Shown here: one piece after another, positions 35,254 through 44,198 of the stretch
How positions within the stretch are numbered: the stretch's first letter is position 1
How the letters are laid out: every line of letters starts with the position of its first letter
Assembly: GCA_002281855.1 (NCBI GenBank)
Contig: NCHQ01000033.1
Coordinates: forward strand, 1 to 57,356
Length of the DNA stretch: 57,356 bases
Origin: Rhodospirillales bacterium 24-66-33
GTDB lineage: Bacteria > Pseudomonadota > Alphaproteobacteria > Reyranellales > Reyranellaceae
Reading direction: 5' to 3'
Program-made: the position numbers and the translations under genes
The notes under the pieces: model-generated
Seen by the model: the letters and a program-made list of their open reading frames with translations, nothing else
Told to the model about the DNA's origin: nothing
The model's database searches: none

Positions 35254-35588
35254 CACCGCTCCTGACCGTCGACATGGTCGGTTCCGGTGAAGCCGCGGGC
35301 CGCCAGCAGCACCACGAGCAGAAGCGCAGTCGTCGCGAAGCCGATGACGATGGCCGTCAGGACCAGCGCCTGAGGCACCGGATCGGCATAGTCGGCCAGG
35401 GCGCCCGCGGTCGACGAGAGAACCGGCGGAGCGCCGGAGCGCAGCCGGCCCATGCTGAAGATGAACAGGTTGACCGCCAGCGCGCAGAGGGAGAGGCCGA
35501 TCACGACCTGATAGGTGCGCGGCCTCAGCAGCAGCCAGACGCCGGAGCCGGCCAGGATTCCGATACAGGTCGCGAGGAGCAGGGCCAT
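35253..35588 (-). CDS. phaC: Na+(K+)/H+ antiporter subunit C
   Basis: The 111-residue NuoK-like subunit has three helices and the MnhC signature LLLRPRTYQVVIGLSLCALA, then VNLFIFSMGRL. The start is ATG 35588 (a GTG at 35591 is possible), overlapping the phaAB stop. The position between phaAB and phaD is standard. Confidence 0.93.
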   Translation of the reverse strand: MALLLATCIGILAGSGVWLLLRPRTYQVVIGLSLCALAVNLFIFSMGRLRSGAPPVLSSTAGALADYADPVPQALVLTAIVIGFATTALLLVVLLAARGFTGTDHVDGQER

Positions 35589-38509
35589 CACCCTTCCTCA
35601 CGCACGGCCTGGGCCGTCGTCGTTCGCGCGGCGCGCAGTTTGCGGACCGACTGGTGGGCGAGCGCGATCAGCGTCAGCACCGTCGCCCCCACGACCAGGC
35701 CGAAGACGCCCAGGTCGAAGAACATCGCCGTGGCGGCGGGCACGCGCCCGATCAGCGGGATATCGAGATATTGCGAATGCGATGTCAGGAAGGGATAGCC
35801 GAACAGCCACGAGCCCATGCCGGTCAAGGCAGCCAGCAGGAGGCTCAGCCCGATCCAGTTGACCGGCAGGATGCGAAGCCTGTCCTCCACCCAGGTCGTG
35901 CCGGAGGCCAGGTACTGCAGGATGAAGGCGGTCGCGAGCGTGATGCCCGCGGCAAAGCCGCCACCGGGCAGGTCGTGGCCACGCAGGAACAGGTAGATCG
36001 CCAGCACGATGATCACCGGGAACAGCCACTTCATGATGACCGACGGCACCAGCAGATAGTCGCCCAGCGTGTCGCCCGCCTTGCGGTCGGGCTCGGCTTC
36101 GTCGAAGGCGTTCTGCCGGCGCTGCTGCTGCGGCGAGCCGATATTGTCGGGCGCCGGCCGGAACCGGCGCAGCAGGGCGAAGATGGTGAGGGCGACGACG
36201 GCGAGCACGGTGATCTCGCCCAGCGTGTCGAAGCCGCGGAAGTCGACGAGGATCACGTTCACGACGTTGCGGCCGCCGCCTTCGGTATAGGCCCGTTCCA
36301 GGAAGTAGCTGCCGATGGTCTCGGGCAGGGGCAGCACCATCACGGCATAGGCCAGGGTCGCCATGCCGGCGCCGACGACGAAGGCGATCCCGAGGTCGCG
36401 CGACCGCCGCAGCCGTCGCCGCCAGGGATTTTCCTCGGTCGTTATCTCCTCGAAGCGCTTGGGCAGCCAGCGCAAGCCCAGCAGGATCAGGATCGTGGTC
36501 ACGATTTCGACCAGAAGCTGCGTCAGCGCGAGGTCGGGAGCGGAGAACCAGGCGAAGGTGATGCAGGTGGCGAGGCCCGCCCCGCCCAGCAGGACGAGGG
36601 CGACCAGCCGATGGTACTTGGCCTGATAGGCGGCGCCGATCGCGCAGGCGGCGCCGGCCAGCCAGACCAGCGCCAGCGCGGGATCGATATCGCTTCCTGT
36701 CGGCCATCGCAGGCTGAGGCTGCCCATGGAAAACGGCACCAGTGCCGCGAGGGCAGCCGCCAGCAGCAGGATGCGAAGCTGCGGCTGAAGACGGCGGGTG
36801 CTGACGAACATCTCGGCCGCCCGGGACCATTTCAGGGACAGCACGACCACGCCGCGCTCGAACAGATGACGGCCGTTCAGGTGGCGCAGCAGCGGCGGCC
36901 CTTCCGGGCTGTGCCGCAGATAGTTCCTGAGCGCGAGGTAGAGCAGCGCGCCCGCGACGAGCGCCACCGCGCTCATGATCAGGGGCAGGTTGAAACCGTG
37001 CCAGACGGCGAGACTGAAGACCGGCGTACGGGTGCCCAGCACCGACTGCACGGCCGTGAGCAGGTAGGGGCCGACGGTCGCCGCCGGAAAGATGCCGACC
37101 ACGAGGCAGGCCAGCACCAGGAACATGCTGGGCACGCGCATCCAGAACGGCGGCTCATGCGGCTCCCGCGGCAGGTCGTCGGGCTTGGCGCCGAAGAACA
37201 CGGAAGAGATGAAGCGCAGCGAATAGGTGACGGCGAAGGTGCTGGCGAGGACCGCCACGTAAGGCTGGGACGTGTCGAGCAGCGAGCTGACGTGGGTCTC
37301 GATCGCCTCGGCGAAGAACATTTCCTTCGACAGGAAGCCATTGAGGAGCGGCACGCCCGCCATGGCGGCGCTGGCCACCATGGCCAGGGTGGCGGTCACC
37401 GGCATGTAGTGGAACAGGCCTCCCAGCTTGCGCATGTCGCGCGTGCCGGTCTCGTGGTCGATGATGCCGGCCGCCATGAACAGCGAGGCCTTGAAGGTCG
37501 CGTGGTTCATCATGTGGAAGATGGCGGCGACGGCGCCCAGCGGACTGCCGAGGCTCAGCAGCATGGTGATCAGGCCGAGATGGCTGATCGTCGAGTAGGC
37601 GAGGAGTCCCTTGAGGTCGTGCTGGAAGATGGCGAAGAACGCCCCGAGCACCAGCGCGGCCATGCCCGCGAGTCCCAGCAGCCAGAACCATTCGGGCGTT
37701 CCGGCCATCACCGGCCAAAGGCGTGTCAGCAGGAAGACGCCGGCCTTCACCATGGTTGCCGAATGGAGCAGGGCCGATACCGGGGTGGGCGCTGCCATGG
37801 CATTGGGCAGCCAGAAATGGAACGGAAACTGCGCACTCTTGGTCAGCGTGCCCAGCAGGATGAGAATGAGAGCCGGCAGATAGAGAACGTGCGAGCGGAT
37901 GGCCTCGCCCGAGGCCAACACCTGGTCGAGATCGTAGCTGCCGACGATCTGCCCGATCAGCACGACGCCGGCCAGCAGCGCCACGCCGCCGAAGCCAGTG
38001 ACGACGAGGGCCATGCGGGCGCCGTCGCGCGCGCCGGCCGTGTGGTTCCAGTATCCGATCAGCAGGAACGAGAAGATGCTGGTCAGCTCCCAGAAGAGCA
38101 GGAGGATGATCAGGTTCCCGGCGATGACGATCCCGAGCATGCTGCCCATGAAGGCGAGCAGGAACGAAAAGAAGCGCGGCACCGGATCCTTCGGCGACAT
38201 GTAGTAGCGTGCATAGAGCACGACCAGGAAGCCGATGCCCGTCACCAGCAGCGCGAACATCCAGGCGAAACCGTCGAGGCGGAGCGAAAACCCGAGGCCG
38301 AGTGCGGGAATCCACTCGGCTTCGCTGCGCAACACCTCACGTTCGACGATCGCAGGATAGGCGGAAATCAGCAGGAAAAGGCAGACGAGCGCGACGCCGC
38401 CGGCCAGCCATGCTTCCGAGTTACGCGCGTTGGGGCGGAACGTCGCAGCGAGGAGGCTGCCCACGAAGGGAAGAACGATCAGGATTGTCAGCAGTACGTC
38501 GTCGGTCAT
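35588..38509 (-). CDS. phaAB: Na+(K+)/H+ antiporter fused subunits A and B
   Basis: The 973-residue protein combines an MrpA (NuoL-like) part with a C-terminal MrpB part. The N-terminal 750 residues include LLFWELTSIFSFLLIGYWNH, LPNAMAAPTPVSALLHSATM and KAGVFLLTRLWPVM. The region from about 800 contains IYLFLRGHDLPGGGFAAGIT, a typical MnhB motif. This A-B fusion is characteristic of Rhizobiales PhaAB. It is the first gene of a six-gene operon whose junctions all overlap. The complex exchanges Na+ or K+ for protons and supports alkaline pH and salt tolerance. The 302 bases upstream (38510-38811) should hold its promoter, shared with the divergent hydrolase. Confidence 0.95.
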   Translation of the reverse strand: MTDDVLLTILIVLPFVGSLLAATFRPNARNSEAWLAGGVALVCLFLLISAYPAIVEREVLRSEAEWIPALGLGFSLRLDGFAWMFALLVTGIGFLVVLYARYYMSPKDPVPRFFSFLLAFMGSMLGIVIAGNLIILLLFWELTSIFSFLLIGYWNHTAGARDGARMALVVTGFGGVALLAGVVLIGQIVGSYDLDQVLASGEAIRSHVLYLPALILILLGTLTKSAQFPFHFWLPNAMAAPTPVSALLHSATMVKAGVFLLTRLWPVMAGTPEWFWLLGLAGMAALVLGAFFAIFQHDLKGLLAYSTISHLGLITMLLSLGSPLGAVAAIFHMMNHATFKASLFMAAGIIDHETGTRDMRKLGGLFHYMPVTATLAMVASAAMAGVPLLNGFLSKEMFFAEAIETHVSSLLDTSQPYVAVLASTFAVTYSLRFISSVFFGAKPDDLPREPHEPPFWMRVPSMFLVLACLVVGIFPAATVGPYLLTAVQSVLGTRTPVFSLAVWHGFNLPLIMSAVALVAGALLYLALRNYLRHSPEGPPLLRHLNGRHLFERGVVVLSLKWSRAAEMFVSTRRLQPQLRILLLAAALAALVPFSMGSLSLRWPTGSDIDPALALVWLAGAACAIGAAYQAKYHRLVALVLLGGAGLATCITFAWFSAPDLALTQLLVEIVTTILILLGLRWLPKRFEEITTEENPWRRRLRRSRDLGIAFVVGAGMATLAYAVMVLPLPETIGSYFLERAYTEGGGRNVVNVILVDFRGFDTLGEITVLAVVALTIFALLRRFRPAPDNIGSPQQQRRQNAFDEAEPDRKAGDTLGDYLLVPSVIMKWLFPVIIVLAIYLFLRGHDLPGGGFAAGITLATAFILQYLASGTTWVEDRLRILPVNWIGLSLLLAALTGMGSWLFGYPFLTSHSQYLDIPLIGRVPAATAMFFDLGVFGLVVGATVLTLIALAHQSVRKLRAARTTTAQAVREEG

Positions 38510-38811
38510 GAGCCTTGGCGATGCGTATCTGGGGCGTGATGGGCGCTAACTCTAGCATTTTCGGCTCGAATAGTTCCCTCCGCGACGCGTCTGCGCGGCC
38601 GGATTTCGATTCCGTGCCGAGCGAGCAGCCGATGCGACGCTGCAGCCGGATCGTGGCGATGCGAGGGCCAGGGACGGAACGCTGTCGATCCGTCCGGCTG
38701 CATGCGATCGATGGACTGTACTTTGGTATAGAGCGTCGCCTGCTCATGTACGATAGCGTCGGCCCGCGTTCTCGGACACCCTTGCGTTGCGTTCACACAA
38801 GGAGACCTGAC
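38510..38811. other. Divergent promoter region between phaAB and a hydrolase gene
   Basis: No gene is seen in this 302-base gap between the phaAB start (minus) and the hydrolase ATG at 38812 (plus). It ends in the ribosome site AAGGAG. I cannot point to clear -35/-10 boxes. Confidence 0.4.
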
Positions 38812-39642
38812 ATGGCATTCATCACGACGAAGGACGGCACCCAGATCTTCTACAAGGATTGGGGCCCCAAGGACGCGCAGCCCATCGTGTTCCATCATGG
38901 CTGGCCGCTGAGTGCGGACGACTGGGACGCCCAGATGATGTTCTTCCTGGCCAAGGGCTTCCGGGTGATCGCTCACGATCGCCGCGGGCATGGCCGCTCG
39001 ACGCAGACCGATACCGGCAACGAGATGGACACCTATGCCGCCGACGTCATCGAGCTCGCCGACCATCTCGACCTGAAGAACGCCGTTCATATCGGCCATT
39101 CGACCGGTGGCGGCGAGGTGGCGCGGTATGTCGCGCGCGCCAAGCCGGGCCGCGTCGCCAAGGCGATCCTGGTCAGCGCCGTTCCGCCGATCATGGTGAA
39201 GTCGGACAAGAACCCGAAGGGCACGCCCATCGAGGTCTTCGACGGCTTTCGCGCAGCGCTCGCGGCCAACCGGGCGCAGTTCTACCTCGACGTCGCCGGC
39301 GGCCCCTTCTACGGGTTCAACCGCGAAGGCGCCAAGGTTCTGCCGGGTGTCATCCAGAATTGGTGGCGCCAGGGCATGATCGGCGGCGCCAAGGCCCACT
39401 ACGATTGCATCGCGGCCTTCTCGGAGACGGATTTCACCGACGATCTGAAGGCGATGACCGTGCCGACACTCGTGATGCAGGGCGACGACGATCAGGTGGT
39501 GCCGATCGCCGATGCGTCAGAGCTCTCGATCAAGCTCCTGAAGCACGGCACGCTCAAGGTCTACAAGGGCTATCCGCACGGCATGCTGACCACGCATGCC
39601 GATGTGCTCAACCCCGACCTGCTCGCCTTCATCAAGGCCTGA
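38812..39642 (+). CDS. Alpha/beta hydrolase (non-haem chloroperoxidase type)
   Basis: The ATG at 38812 follows AAGGAG. The 276-residue protein shows the family pattern: HHGWPLSADDWDAQMMFFL, AHDRRGHGRS, the nucleophile elbow GHSTGGG, the acid in QGDDDQVVPI and the His in YPHGML. These enzymes hydrolyse esters and, with acetate and peroxide, can halogenate in vitro. It stands alone between the Mrp operon and a carbonic anhydrase and ends at a shared terminator. Substrate unknown. Confidence 0.92.
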   Translation: MAFITTKDGTQIFYKDWGPKDAQPIVFHHGWPLSADDWDAQMMFFLAKGFRVIAHDRRGHGRSTQTDTGNEMDTYAADVIELADHLDLKNAVHIGHSTGGGEVARYVARAKPGRVAKAILVSAVPPIMVKSDKNPKGTPIEVFDGFRAALAANRAQFYLDVAGGPFYGFNREGAKVLPGVIQNWWRQGMIGGAKAHYDCIAAFSETDFTDDLKAMTVPTLVMQGDDDQVVPIADASELSIKLLKHGTLKVYKGYPHGMLTTHADVLNPDLLAFIKA

Positions 39643-39653
39643 GGAACGGAAGC

Positions 39654-39688
39654 GACATCGATGCAGGATCCTTTCCTGCATCGATGTC
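39654..39688. terminator. Perfect 15-bp hairpin between convergent genes
   Basis: GACATCGATGCAGGA and its exact complement TCCTGCATCGATGTC flank a five-base loop TCCTT. It lies 12 bases after the hydrolase stop and 24 before the carbonic anhydrase stop, so it can serve both directions. No long T-run follows, but stem length and position support termination. Confidence 0.85.
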
Positions 39689-39711
39689 ACGACCGGCCTC
39701 GGGGTCGGTCG

Positions 39712-40416
39712 TCAGACCATCATCACCTTGCCGGTGGGCAGGTCGTAGTAGGCACCCACGACCTTGAGCTTACCGGCCGCGACCATGTCGCCCAGGATCG
39801 GCTTCTCGGTCTGCAGTCGGCGAACGTTGGCCTGTACGTTGGCGATCATCGCGCGCTGCTGGAGATCGGGGCCCGGCGTCTTGAGGACCGGTTCGATGCC
39901 GGGCTTCATGGCGCGCACGAGGTCGGCGATGTGGCCGGGCAGGGTATTGCCCTTCTGCAGCGCCTCGACGGTGGCGTTCACCGCGCCGCAGCTCGTGTGG
40001 CCCAACACCATGATCACCTTCGTGCCCAGCACGGCGGCGCCGAATTCCAGGCTGCCCAGCCCGTCGGGCGTGACGAAGTTGCCGGCGACACGGACGACGA
40101 AGAGTTCGCCGGGGCCCTGGTCGAACGCCAGCTCCGGCGCGACACGTGAATCCGCGCAGCTGAGGATGGCGGCGAAGGGCGCCTGGCCCTGGGCGCGCGC
40201 GGCGCGGCCGGCGGAGAAATCACGCTCCGCCATCTTGCCGGACGCATAGCGTGCGTTGCCTTCCATCAGGCGGGCCAGCGCGGCATCCGGCGTTTCGACC
40301 GAGCGGGTCGGCTGCGCCAGGGCGGATTCCGACGCCACGGCGCCGAGCGCGGCCGTGACTGCGAGACTACCGATGCCCGAGAACAGACCCCGACGCGACG
40401 GACAGAAATTGCACAT
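39712..40416 (-). CDS. Exported beta-carbonic anhydrase
   Basis: The ATG at 40416 has GGAGGGA upstream. The 234-residue protein begins MCNFCPSRRGLFSGIGSLAV with an RR motif and ALAQ cleavage site, suggesting Tat export. Zinc-site residues are in the CADSRVAPE loop and the LGHTSCGAV loop, with the Asp-Arg dyad, so it is a beta-class enzyme converting CO2 to bicarbonate. A periplasmic beta-type enzyme is less common than a cytoplasmic one. Two Cys in the leader (MCNFC) are odd; the second start options upstream lie in noncoding sequence. Confidence 0.93.
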   Translation of the reverse strand: MCNFCPSRRGLFSGIGSLAVTAALGAVASESALAQPTRSVETPDAALARLMEGNARYASGKMAERDFSAGRAARAQGQAPFAAILSCADSRVAPELAFDQGPGELFVVRVAGNFVTPDGLGSLEFGAAVLGTKVIMVLGHTSCGAVNATVEALQKGNTLPGHIADLVRAMKPGIEPVLKTPGPDLQQRAMIANVQANVRRLQTEKPILGDMVAAGKLKVVGAYYDLPTGKVMMV

Positions 40417-40575
40417 GCTTCCCTCCCTGAATTGGAGTCTCAGCATACTTTGTGAAGTGTAGAGTGCAAACCAACTCGGTGCATAGCTCAACGAGACAGC
40501 TTAACCGCGTTCGTCCGGCCGGTGCGCTTGAGCGATGCGCGGACGATGTCATGCTGCACCGCCATGGAGGTCCAC

Positions 40576-41445
40576 ATGTCCGCCAACGTGCTCGACCGCT
40601 TTCGCCTGACCGGCCGCACCGCCCTCGTGACGGGCGCGCGCCGCGAAATCGGCCGCGCCATTGCGCTCGCACTGAGCAGTGCCGGCGCGCGACTCGCGGT
40701 CCATCATGCCGGAGCCGACGAGGAGGAGGTGGACGCCGCCTCGGTGGTGCGCGAGATCGAGCAGGCGGGCGGAACGGCGCGGGCCTTTGGACAGGACTTC
40801 GCACTCGCGGAGGCGGGACACCGGCTGGCGGCGGCCGTTTCGGCCTGGTCGCCCATCGACATCCTGGTGCTGAATGCCTCGATCGAGATTCCGGAGTCCT
40901 ACGACTCCATTTCGCGCGAGCGGTTCGACCGGCAGATCGCCGTCAACCTGCGCAGCCCGCTGGAGCTGCTGCAGGATCTCGTGCCGCCGATGGGCCAGCG
41001 CGGCTGGGGTCGTGTCGTCACCATCGGCAGCGTCCAGAACCTGCGCAGCCCGCTGGAGCTGCTGCAGGATCTCGTGCCGCCGATGGGCCAGCGCGGCTGG
41101 GGTCGTGTCGTCACCATCGGCAGCGTCCAGCAGGTGAGGCCGCATCCACAGATGATGGTCTATGCCGGGACAAAGGCCGCTCAATTGAACTGGGTCTGGA
41201 ACCTCGCCCGGCAGTTCGGCGGGCAGGGTGTGACGGTGAACAACCTGGCGCCCGGCGCGATCCGGACGGCGCGCAATCGCGACCAGATGGCGGTGGAGGG
41301 CGAGACGCTCGTGCAGCGCATCCCGGCCGGCCGGCTCGGCCGGCCCGACGACCTCTCGGGCGCGGCGCTGCTTCTGTGTTCCGACGCGGGCGCCTACATC
41401 AACGGCGTCAATCTTTACGTCGATGGGGGCCGCGCGATCGCCTAG
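40576..41445 (+). CDS. Short-chain dehydrogenase/reductase with 31-residue internal duplication
   Basis: From ATG 40576 (GGAGG upstream) 289 residues, compared with about 255 for the family. The cofactor motif ALVTGARREIGRAIALAL, NAS(I) after LVLNAS and the catalytic YAGTK (YxxxK) are intact. Residues encoded by 40945-41037 and 41038-41130 are an exact direct repeat (LRSPLELLQDLVPPMGQRGW and the rest through TIGSVQ). The repeat duplicates the strand carrying the active-site Ser and the preceding helix. It may be inactive or changed. It precedes the subunit-3/GMC pair and may oxidise the same class of sugar-like substrate. Confidence 0.9.
   Translation: MSANVLDRFRLTGRTALVTGARREIGRAIALALSSAGARLAVHHAGADEEEVDAASVVREIEQAGGTARAFGQDFALAEAGHRLAAAVSAWSPIDILVLNASIEIPESYDSISRERFDRQIAVNLRSPLELLQDLVPPMGQRGWGRVVTIGSVQNLRSPLELLQDLVPPMGQRGWGRVVTIGSVQQVRPHPQMMVYAGTKAAQLNWVWNLARQFGGQGVTVNNLAPGAIRTARNRDQMAVEGETLVQRIPAGRLGRPDDLSGAALLLCSDAGAYINGVNLYVDGGRAIA
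40945..41130 (+). repeat. Perfect 93-bp tandem duplication inside the SDR gene
   Basis: Two identical 93-base copies lie head to tail (40945-41037 and 41038-41130) without mismatch and keep the frame. Perfect identity means a very recent event or an assembly artefact. Confidence 0.97.
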
Positions 41446-41474
41446 GATCGTCCCTGCACGTCACCAGGGTTCAC

Positions 41475-41951
41475 ATGGCCGCCGCTCCCCAAACGTCCCT
41501 TTCCGCCGCCGAAACCGACGCACTCAGGACAATTGCCGGAACGATGATTCCCGAAGACGCCGCCCTCGGCATGCCGGGCGCGGACGATCCGGCCATCCTC
41601 GACGACATCGTTCGATCGATCGGACGCGATCTTCCGCCGGTGCGCGAGGCTCTGGCTGCGATCGTGGCCAAGGCCGGCAATGGCTTCGCCGGCCTGGAGC
41701 GCGACACCAGGGAAGCCCTGATCGCCAAGTGGTATCCGAGCGGCGGTGCGCCGGCGGCCGCACTCGGGCGGGTGATCCTGAGCGCTTACTATCGCGACGA
41801 TCGCGTCCTCGTGGCGCTCGGGCATGAAGCCCGCTCGCCCTTTCCGACAGGCTACGTGCTGGAGCAGGGCGACTGGTCGCTGCTCGACGCGGTCCGCGAC
41901 CGGCCGCCCTTCTGGCGCGACGATCGCATTGTTCCTGGCGAAGAGCGCTGA
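41475..41951 (+). CDS. Gluconate 2-dehydrogenase subunit 3-like protein
   Basis: From ATG 41475, 158 residues: a helical protein with TIAGTMIPEDAALGMPGADD and later FPTGYVLEQGDWSLLDAVRD. The layout matches the small subunit 3 that partners GMC-family gluconate/sugar dehydrogenases. The next gene, one base on, encodes the GMC flavoprotein. No Tat leader is visible, unlike many subunit 3 proteins, so the complex may be cytoplasmic. No cytochrome subunit follows. Confidence 0.72.
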   Translation: MAAAPQTSLSAAETDALRTIAGTMIPEDAALGMPGADDPAILDDIVRSIGRDLPPVREALAAIVAKAGNGFAGLERDTREALIAKWYPSGGAPAAALGRVILSAYYRDDRVLVALGHEARSPFPTGYVLEQGDWSLLDAVRDRPPFWRDDRIVPGEER

Positions 41952-41952
41952 C

Positions 41953-43557
41953 ATGGCCGCCAACGAGAAGGTCGATGTCCTGATCATCGGCTCCGGCGCG
42001 TCGGGCGCGGCGGTGGCCTGGAGTCTCGCCGAAACGAAGATGCGCATCCTGTGCCTGGAGCAGGGCGACTGGATGAAGTCGACCGAGTTCCCCAGCAACG
42101 GCCGCGACTGGGAAGCGCGGCGCTACACCGATTTCGAGATCAGTCCCAACCGTCGCGGGCGCGAAACCGACTATCCGATCAACGACGACAATTCACTGAT
42201 GAAGATCGCCAACTTCAACGGCGTCGGCGGCGGCACCCTGATCTACACCGCCCACTGGCCGCGCATGCATCCGTCGGACTTCAAGGTGAAGTCGCTCGAT
42301 GGTGTGGCCGACGACTGGCCCGTCGACTATTGGGCGCTCGAAAAGTTCTACGAGGAGAACGACCGGATGATGGGCGTCTCGGGGCTCGCGGGCGATCCCG
42401 GCGTGCCGCCGCGCCATCCACCCATGCCGCCCATCGGCCTTGGCCGGACCGGCACCCGCTACGCCCAGGCGATGAACCGGCTCGGCTGGCACTGGTGGCC
42501 GTCTGACACCACCATCGCCACGACCGACTATGACGGCCGGGCGAAGTGCATCAACCTCGGCCACTGCACGCCGGGCTGCGCGCAGGGCGCCAAGGCCAGC
42601 ACCGACATCACCTACTGGCCGCTGGCGCTGCGCGCCGGCGTCGAGCTGCGCACGCGCTGCCGGGTGCGCGAGATCACCACCGACGAACGCGGCATGGCGG
42701 CCGGCGCGATCTACTACGATGCCGATGGCGTGGAGAAGTTCCAGCCGGCCGAGGTCGTCATCCTGGCCTGCAACGGCGTCGGCACGCCGCGCCTGCTGCT
42801 GAACTCGGCCTCGGCGAAGTTCCCGAACGGCCTGGCGAACTCGTCTGGGCTGGTCGGCCGGAACCTGATGCTGCATCCCTGGCCGATCGTGACCGGCTAT
42901 GTCGAGGAAACGATGGACGGCGGGCGTGGCCCCATCAACTGCATCTGGAGCAAGCAGTTCTACGAGACCGATCCGTCGCGCGACTTCGTGCGTGGCTACA
43001 CGCTGCAGTTCGGCCGCGGCACCGGGCCGGCCACCCAGGCGGTGATCGGGGCTGCCTCGGGGCTGCTGCCCTGGGGCAGCGATCACCATCGCCGCTACGC
43101 CAAGATGCTCGATCACCGGCTGAGCATCGGCGTCGCCTGCGAGGATCTGCCCGAGGAGCACAATACCGTCACCCTCGATCCGGTGCTGAAGGACGGCAAC
43201 GGCATTCCGGCGCCGAAGATCGACTATACGATCAGCGAGAACACGCGCCGCATGATGGAGCACGGTATCGCCCGCGCCGAGGAGATCCTTACAGAGGCCG
43301 GCGCCACCGATCTCTACGCGTCTCGGACGGCGCTCAACTATCCCGGCCACCTGCTGGGCACGGCGCGCATGGGTACCGACCCGGAACGCTCGGTGGTCAA
43401 CGAGTGGGGCCGCACGCACGACGTGAAGAACCTGTTCATCGTCGATGGCAGCATCTGGGTGACGTCGGGCGGCGTGAACCCGACCTCGACCATCCAGGCC
43501 CTGGCGCTCTACGTCGCCGACCAGATGAAGCAGCGGTTGGCGACCCTGTTCGACTGA
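41953..43557 (+). CDS. GMC-family oxidoreductase (gluconate dehydrogenase flavoprotein-like)
   Basis: The 534-residue flavoprotein starts at ATG 41953 with the FAD fold VDVLIIGSGASGAAVAWSL. It contains GVGGGTLIYTAHWPRMH, HCTPGCAQGAKA (Cys pair), the C-terminal GHLLGTARMG, and GGVNPTSTIQALALYVAD. It is closest to the membrane sugar dehydrogenase large subunit among GMC enzymes and should dehydrogenate a sugar acid or polyol. It follows subunit 3 by one base. Cytochrome c partner genes are missing, so the electron acceptor is unknown. Confidence 0.9.
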   Translation: MAANEKVDVLIIGSGASGAAVAWSLAETKMRILCLEQGDWMKSTEFPSNGRDWEARRYTDFEISPNRRGRETDYPINDDNSLMKIANFNGVGGGTLIYTAHWPRMHPSDFKVKSLDGVADDWPVDYWALEKFYEENDRMMGVSGLAGDPGVPPRHPPMPPIGLGRTGTRYAQAMNRLGWHWWPSDTTIATTDYDGRAKCINLGHCTPGCAQGAKASTDITYWPLALRAGVELRTRCRVREITTDERGMAAGAIYYDADGVEKFQPAEVVILACNGVGTPRLLLNSASAKFPNGLANSSGLVGRNLMLHPWPIVTGYVEETMDGGRGPINCIWSKQFYETDPSRDFVRGYTLQFGRGTGPATQAVIGAASGLLPWGSDHHRRYAKMLDHRLSIGVACEDLPEEHNTVTLDPVLKDGNGIPAPKIDYTISENTRRMMEHGIARAEEILTEAGATDLYASRTALNYPGHLLGTARMGTDPERSVVNEWGRTHDVKNLFIVDGSIWVTSGGVNPTSTIQALALYVADQMKQRLATLFD

Positions 43558-43571
43558 CTGACGCCGAGCCG

Positions 43572-44036
43572 TCAGAAATCAAGAGGGGCGTTGTCGATGA
43601 CCTCTTTCATGACGAAGAACGTTCTCGTCTGCCGAACGCCGGGCAGGGCGATCAACTTCTCCCCATGCATGCGGTTGAAGCCCTCGATGTCCTTCACCCG
43701 GATCTTCAGGAAGTAATCGAAGTCCCCCGCCACCAGATGGCAGTCGAGGACGAACTTCAGCTTTGCGATGGCCTTCTCGAATTCGCCAAAGCTTTGAGGG
43801 GTCGAGCGGTCGAGCACGACGCCCACGATGACCAGCGCTCCCCTCTCGACCTTCTTGGGTGCCACCGTCGCCCGGACGCCGCCGATATAGCCTTTGTCGA
43901 AGAGGCGCTGCGTTCGGCGGTGACACGTGGCGGGGCTGACGGCGACCAGTTTCGCCAACTCGGCATTGGAGAGCCGGCCGTTGCCCTGCAGGAGACGCAA
44001 CATCCGGAGGTCGATTCGATCGAGCTGTTCTGACAT
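43572..44036 (-). CDS. acdR: Lrp/AsnC-family regulator, probable AcdR
   Basis: The 154-residue protein has an N-terminal helix-turn-helix (LDRIDLRMLRLLQGNGRLSN, then AELAKLVAVSPATCHRRTQR) and a C-terminal ligand-binding RAM domain (GDFDYFLKIRVKD). It is divergent from acdS across a 162-base gap. In other proteobacteria AcdR is exactly such a divergent Lrp-like activator of ACC deaminase, so I call it acdR from context. Confidence 0.85.
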   Translation of the reverse strand: MSEQLDRIDLRMLRLLQGNGRLSNAELAKLVAVSPATCHRRTQRLFDKGYIGGVRATVAPKKVERGALVIVGVVLDRSTPQSFGEFEKAIAKLKFVLDCHLVAGDFDYFLKIRVKDIEGFNRMHGEKLIALPGVRQTRTFFVMKEVIDNAPLDF

Positions 44037-44198
44037 GGAACGATCTTCCGCAAATGGGCGATTCTTCAGAATTATCGATCAGTATATTTACCAGTGAACT
44101 TGCGATCAGCCAAATGGACCCCAGCATTCGGGAGCACCTTCGAGGCCGGCTTCGCTACGATCCGACCAGATTGAATAGCCTCAGCGGAAGGAACTTCC

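Noticed and set aside
33481..35265. Open frame of 594 codons on the plus strand
   Set aside because: It is antisense to phaD/phaE with the same low-complexity composition.
35654..38539. Open frame of 961 codons on the plus strand
   Set aside because: It is antisense to phaAB; low-complexity Gln/Glu/Gly/Arg-rich translation, no domain.
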